From assembly GCA_019456225.1 (NCBI GenBank), contig VRUI01000054.1, forward strand, positions 1 through 32,835: a stretch of 32,835 nucleotides of DNA, written 5' to 3'. The notes below the pieces were generated by a model. It was not told the origin of the DNA and searched no databases. It saw only the letters and a program-made list of their open reading frames with translations. Shown here piece after piece: positions 29,593 to 32,835 of this stretch. Numbering within the stretch: position 1 is the first letter of the stretch; each line of letters opens with the position of its first letter. This stretch comes from Planctomycetota bacterium (GTDB taxonomy: Bacteria > Planctomycetota > Phycisphaerae > Sedimentisphaerales > Anaerohalosphaeraceae). Position numbers and translations under genes: made by a program.

Positions 29593-29668
29593 GCCCGTTT
29601 TGGTTATAAGCTAGATCCGTTTCATCAATGGATCAACTGTTCTTTAGTTCGGCAGTTTGTTTATAAAA

Positions 29669-29755
29669 ATGCCTCGGCCGTAAGGCCGTTTCCTTCATTA
29701 TACATTAGAGAATAGACATTATACATTCTCAAACTGACCGAAAGGTCAGTTTGAG
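29669..29755. repeat. Intergenic palindromic repeat, copy E
   Basis: Begins ATGCCTCGGCCGTAAGGCCG, then a spacer with CATTATACATTAGAGAATAG, and ends at 29728-29755 in a perfect 12-bp stem CTCAAACTGACC / GGTCAGTTTGAG with a GAAA tetraloop. This is the best preserved copy. The stop codon of the next gene lies inside it. Confidence 0.85.
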
Positions 29756-30360
29756 CTATGTGCTTCGTCGACGCGTTTTCGCAGTTGCCCGGACCATTTG
29801 TCGATGACGGCTTTTACGTCGCCCCATCTGCTTAGACCGTCAAACGAAAACCTGCTTCCGCTTTGGGTCTCTACGATCGCCCTGAGCTGTTGGCCGGACT
29901 GGGAGTCTATGATCTCTGCTTCCATTGATGCCGAACCAAGACCGGTGCCGGAGAGTTTGGCTGCGGGCAAGATATTTCTGATGACTTTTGATGTTTTAAG
30001 GTCGGTCAGCGCGACCCTGATCCTTGCGACATCGTCGCCGGAGCTGTAGACGATCTCGTACCGTTCCGAAAGGGCATTAACCATCGATTGTCGCATGTAG
30101 TTTTGCAGTTTTCTTATGTCTTCGGGTTTGATCTTCGATTTTTGGGCTCTGGAACCTGCATAGAAACGGACCTGGACAGGGTCGATGATGAACCTGGAAT
30201 AGTTGCCAAGTCTTTCGGGCGTAGAAGCATACCTGAAGCTTGTCGAAGATCGCTGCGTCAGTCTTGAGTAGTCGCTTAGAAAACCGGTCTGTTGCTGTTT
30301 GGTGCCTCCGCAGCCGTATAGTCCAAGCAGAAAGGCAGATAACAAAATACATTTCCTCAT
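29746..30360 (-). CDS. Lipoprotein, DUF3313-like
   Basis: A 204-residue outer-membrane-type lipoprotein of unknown function. The signal peptide MRKCILLSAFLLGLYGCGG has a lipobox LYGC with acylated Cys at about 17. The mature part (GFLSDYSRL, RFIIDPVQVRFYAG, VARIRVALTDLKTSKVIRNI, GSASMEAEIIDSQSGQQLRAI) resembles the DUF3313 family. ATG at 30358-30360 with GAGGAG upstream is preferred; an in-frame ATG eight codons earlier overlaps this site. The last residues and the stop codon come from palindromic repeat copy E. The leader shares a GCTAATC repeat with recQ. Confidence 0.75.
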   Translation of the reverse strand: MRKCILLSAFLLGLYGCGGTKQQQTGFLSDYSRLTQRSSTSFRYASTPERLGNYSRFIIDPVQVRFYAGSRAQKSKIKPEDIRKLQNYMRQSMVNALSERYEIVYSSGDDVARIRVALTDLKTSKVIRNILPAAKLSGTGLGSASMEAEIIDSQSGQQLRAIVETQSGSRFSFDGLSRWGDVKAVIDKWSGQLRKRVDEAHSSN

Positions 30361-30372
30361 TATTTTCTCCTC

Positions 30373-30396
30373 GATTAATAGCAATTAGCGATTAGC
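30373..30396. repeat. Heptad repeat upstream of the lipoprotein gene
   Basis: GATTAATAGCAATTAGCGAT followed by TAGC, sharing AATTAGCGATTAGC with the recQ leader at 15763-15776. It lies 12 bp before the start codon of the gene. Confidence 0.6.
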
Positions 30397-30577
30397 TTCT
30401 TGCTTCTTTCTTGATGAGTCCCCCTTTTGGTGTATTTCCCCATTATGCACCAGTTCGGATTATCCGGCTTGGTGATTTACTTATCGGAGATGCAGGGGAG
30501 GGGCTTAATGAAAATATATATTGAAAGATATTCCATGACGCGGCCGGGGCTTTTGTAATTTGTTTATTTAGGCGTTA

Positions 30578-31816
30578 TTATCCCTGTGCTGGCGCTTCGG
30601 GCTTTTGTTTGGGTTGGTAGTTTTTTTGCGTATTTTTGGTTGCGCCCCTTGCCGGTTTGAGGGTTTTTTCGAATTTTCCGAATACCATTCTGCCCGCCGA
30701 TGTCTGCAGCGAGCTTGTGATGGAAATCTGCACCCCTTCGCCGATCTTGTCGCGGGCGCCCTCTACAACTACCATTGTTCCGTCGTCCATGAATCCGATA
30801 CCCTGATTCGCTTCGTCGCCGGCGCGGATAATCTTGAGATCCATCATTTCGCCTGGCAGTGTGATGGTCTTCATGGCGTTTGCCAGGTCGTTGATATTCA
30901 GGACATCTACACCTCGCAGCTGGGCGACTTTGTTTAGGTTGTAATCGTTGGTTACCATCCTTCCGTCGCAGTTCTTTGCGAACGCAACCAGCTTCTGGTC
31001 GACAGGTGCGTTTGCCTCTACACCCGGCGGTGGAGTGTCGTCGATCTCTACATCTACCAGCGAGTTTGACTGCAGCTTGTTTAGCATGTCCAGGCCGCGT
31101 CTGCCGCGGTTGCGTTTCATTTTGTCCGGGGAGTCGCTGATTAGCTGAAGCTCGTTGAGGATGAATCGCGGAACGATGAGAGTGCTGTCGAAAAGCTTGG
31201 TGTCGCAAATATCGAGTATGCGGCCGTCGATGATGACCGATGTGTCCAGTACCAGCGGGCGAAGGCCCTTGGTCTGGCGTGAAAATTCGACATAGGGGAT
31301 CACAAAGCGTACATCGTCCTTGGTCTGGATGACCATGCTTATTACCAGGTAGCATATGCATATTCCCATGATCCACTTGCCCATCTGCAGGGCATATGGG
31401 ATCTGGTGGAAGTATAGCGTGTTCATCATTTCCAGGACGGGCGACATCGCCCAGCTTATCAGAACCCCGACAAGAAGGCCGAAGAATATACCGGCGAGGG
31501 CATTGATCGACTTTTTCGGGGTCAGCCAGTCGATGGTGATGACGATGATAGCGGCACACAAACCAACGATGAAAATGTTCAATACTCCCTGGCCCTCGAT
31601 TTTCGGGCCTTTTTCGGCTTGTATGGCTTGGTGGGCTTGGCGGTATAGTTCGCTGGCTTTCTGGAAATTTCCTTTCTCTTCATAGTCTATTCCGTTCTCA
31701 TAGAGCTCCTGGGCCTTGGGAGGGGGGTTCTGCCCCTCCTGATAGGAGTTAATTCCGACGAAAAGGAACGCCGCGATAGTGATTAGAAAAATAAAGCGGA
31801 TGACGTAAAGCAGCAT
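30578..31816 (-). CDS. PIN-TRAM domain membrane protein (YacL-like)
   Basis: A 412-residue protein with four membrane helices (about residues 2-22, 78-98, 104-124 and 145-165). A single TPR-like hairpin (AQELYENGIDYEEKGNFQKA, then SELYRQAHQ) sits between the first two. A PIN nuclease-like domain follows (about 186-310) with acidic residues Asp191 (LVLDTSVIIDGR), Glu222, Asp273 and Asp291 (VTNDYNLN), and a TRAM domain at about 323-382. This order (helices-PIN-TRAM) is that of YacL proteins, thought to act on RNA. The extra TPR piece between helices is unusual. The start is ATG at 31814-31816 with GGAG eight bases upstream; the open frame extends further but lacks support. Confidence 0.85.
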   Translation of the reverse strand: MLLYVIRFIFLITIAAFLFVGINSYQEGQNPPPKAQELYENGIDYEEKGNFQKASELYRQAHQAIQAEKGPKIEGQGVLNIFIVGLCAAIIVITIDWLTPKKSINALAGIFFGLLVGVLISWAMSPVLEMMNTLYFHQIPYALQMGKWIMGICICYLVISMVIQTKDDVRFVIPYVEFSRQTKGLRPLVLDTSVIIDGRILDICDTKLFDSTLIVPRFILNELQLISDSPDKMKRNRGRRGLDMLNKLQSNSLVDVEIDDTPPPGVEANAPVDQKLVAFAKNCDGRMVTNDYNLNKVAQLRGVDVLNINDLANAMKTITLPGEMMDLKIIRAGDEANQGIGFMDDGTMVVVEGARDKIGEGVQISITSSLQTSAGRMVFGKFEKTLKPARGATKNTQKNYQPKQKPEAPAQG

Positions 31817-31992
31817 AATAGATACTCCATGTATAATATTATTTATGATTCCATTGAGACAAATTATGTATAAGTATGTATTTATATCGAACCTTTTGGG
31901 TATATGGCAAGATAAAATAATGGCGTCAGGGGATTTTTTGAGCATTAACCCGGTAAAAGTTTGTTTAGTGGGCTTAAATCGGCAAAAAACGC

Positions 31993-32020
31993 TTGACTGG
32001 CGGGCGTAAAACTGTAGTAT
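31993..32020 (+). promoter_or_regulatory. Promoter of tRNA-Leu
   Basis: TTGACT at 31993-31998, 16-bp spacer, TAGTAT at 32015-32020, 13 bp before the tRNA. Confidence 0.6.
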
Positions 32021-32033
32021 TGGCTTTTCCGTT

Positions 32034-32118
32034 GCGGATGTGGCGGAATTGGCAGACGCGCTGGCTTCAGGTGCCAGTGGGGGTTAACCCCGTGGAGGTT
32101 CGAATCCTCTCATCCGCA
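32034..32118 (+). tRNA. tRNA-Leu (anticodon CAG)
   Basis: An 85-base class II tRNA. Acceptor stem GCGGATG/CATCCGC, D-arm with GGCAGACGC, anticodon stem CTGGC/GCCAG with loop TTCAGGT and anticodon CAG at 32068-32070, long variable arm with GGGGG-TTAA-CCCCG-type stem, T-arm GAGG-TTCGAAT-CCTC, discriminator A. CCA is not encoded. Confidence 0.97.
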
Positions 32119-32575
32119 CATTTCTTTTTTCTTCGGAAAAACCCCATAACTCGTTTCAAGGCAACGACTTATGGCATCTCTTTTTGCCGTATAATTTGTG
32201 CTGTTTTTTGAGAACTATCCTAATTTTAGGATAAATACGTTTTTTAGCCCAATATCGCATACTTATTTATCCTATTTTTTGCTTTTATGCTCTTCGTATG
32301 AGCCTAAATAAAGCAATTTTATAGACTAAATTATAGGCAAATTCCAAAGAATATTATGCGAATATAAGAGCAAGTCTTGCGGATTTGGATAGCAAATTAT
32401 CTTGAACAAATAATAATTAGCAGAGATAAATTTCATCAAATGTAACATCCCGTTACATTTCTCATCACAAACACCACCCCTCACCATCTCCCAAATCGAC
32501 ATATGAGGAACAAACCACAGCTTTACCCTTTTATTATGATTTAATATATGCCTACTTTGCCTCAAAATATATACA
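32119..32575. other. AT-rich non-coding region with palindromes after tRNA-Leu
   Basis: No credible gene is seen. It contains a perfect 8-2-8 palindrome TATCCTAA-TT-TTAGGATA (32216-32233), a further ATTTATCCTA at 32265-32274 that is the inverse of 32227-32236, and a perfect 9-5-9 palindrome AAATGTAAC-ATCCC-GTTACATTT (32438-32460). A 79-codon minus-strand frame (32326-32565) has no ribosome site and is not called. The base composition is markedly AT-richer than the rest of the window. Confidence 0.5.
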
Positions 32576-32604
32576 TTGCATTATAGAATCAAAGTGGGTA
32601 TATA
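32576..32604 (+). promoter_or_regulatory. Weak candidate promoter
   Basis: TTGCAT at 32576-32581 and TATATA at 32599-32604 with a 17-bp spacer, 38 bp before the start of the last gene. Confidence 0.4.
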
Positions 32605-32642
32605 TAATACATATCAATTGTATTGTTTTAGAGGAGCATTAT

Positions 32643-32835
32643 ATGGCAGAGAGTAAAGAAACAACTGTAATAGATTTTTCAGATAATCCTAAAAATGCGG
32701 CATTGTTTTTTGATTATGTTATTCCGTATAGTATAAATTTTTTGCATAACGAAATCATTGGTAATAAACCTTGGATTACTGTCCTTCCATTGCTAATGCA
32801 AAGTGAAGACCCTAGACTTGCATATCTTGAACTAA
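32643..32835 (+). CDS. Unidentified gene, 5' part only
   Basis: An open frame of 64 codons running off the window, starting MAESKETTVIDFSDNP and continuing ALFFDYVIPYSINFLHNE. It has a strong ribosome site (GAGGAG at 32631-32636, six bases before ATG), and its codons are much richer in A and T than those of the conserved genes. No family is recognised from the N-terminus, which has no signal peptide. Its place behind a tRNA and an AT-rich palindromic stretch fits an island gene. Confidence 0.75.
   Translation, partial: MAESKETTVIDFSDNPKNAALFFDYVIPYSINFLHNEIIGNKPWITVLPLLMQSEDPRLAYLEL

Noticed and set aside
30564-31559. 331-codon minus-strand frame overlapping the PIN-TRAM gene
   Set aside because: Out-of-frame shadow, extremely rich in Arg, His and Pro, and no match to any family, whereas the other frame has intact PIN and TRAM motifs.
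32326-32565. 79-codon minus-strand frame in the AT-rich end
   Set aside because: No ribosome site, contains the 9-5-9 palindrome, and no recognisable protein features.

Overview
The window looks like chromosomal DNA from a planctomycete, most likely class Phycisphaerae (Sedimentisphaerales-like). This is an inference from gene content: a secreted protein ending in a planctomycete-style dockerin segment (GDINADCHVNLLDFAIMAL), a pseudopilin of the N-methylation/H-X9-DG type, a BlaI regulator paired with a very large M56/BlaR1 fusion protein, a Sel1-repeat protein and a GT41 TPR glycosyltransferase. No rRNA or other decisive marker is present.

Layout. 1-1723: two related IS4-family insertion sequences head to tail; the first is cut by the window edge and the second is complete. 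1722-4185: a secreted PPC/dockerin protein behind a consensus promoter, enclosed by a 69-bp inverted repeat. 4314-6504: a pseudopilin, lexA and a possible overlapping upstream ORF. 6984-8237: a secreted Sel1-repeat protein. 8532-8690: a MITE-like palindromic element. 8709-10481: a GT41 glycosyltransferase. 10656-12280: a minus-strand cluster of a degenerate HD-domain protein, coaD and a PTPS/QueD-like protein without the usual catalytic Cys. 12688-15742: a membrane-anchored unknown and recQ. 16240-16761: a membrane-anchored, zinc-ligand-less amidase/PGRP-like protein. 16858-25293: a self-contained operon of blaI, a 2417-residue BlaR1 fusion and a glyoxalase-II-like hydrolase, with two operator palindromes in the promoter and overlapping genes. 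25340-27464: a GT4 glycosyltransferase and panB. 27685-28449: a possible small RNA, tRNA-Val and an integrase remnant. 28453-31816: an atypical thymidylate synthase, a DUF3313-like lipoprotein and a PIN-TRAM membrane protein. 32034-32118: tRNA-Leu, then an AT-rich stretch with palindromes and the start of an unidentified gene, possibly the edge of an island.

How the genes fit together. coaD and panB both belong to coenzyme A synthesis but are 15 kb apart. lexA and recQ belong to DNA damage and repair. The most distinctive unit is the blaI-blaR1-gloB operon. The sensor protease carries, after its membrane domain, a carboxypeptidase-regulatory-like domain, two STN-like domains, four tandem ExbD/TolR-like repeats and a thioredoxin-fold domain without CxxC. 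A palindromic repeat family (A-E below) recurs between genes at five places, usually near 3' ends.
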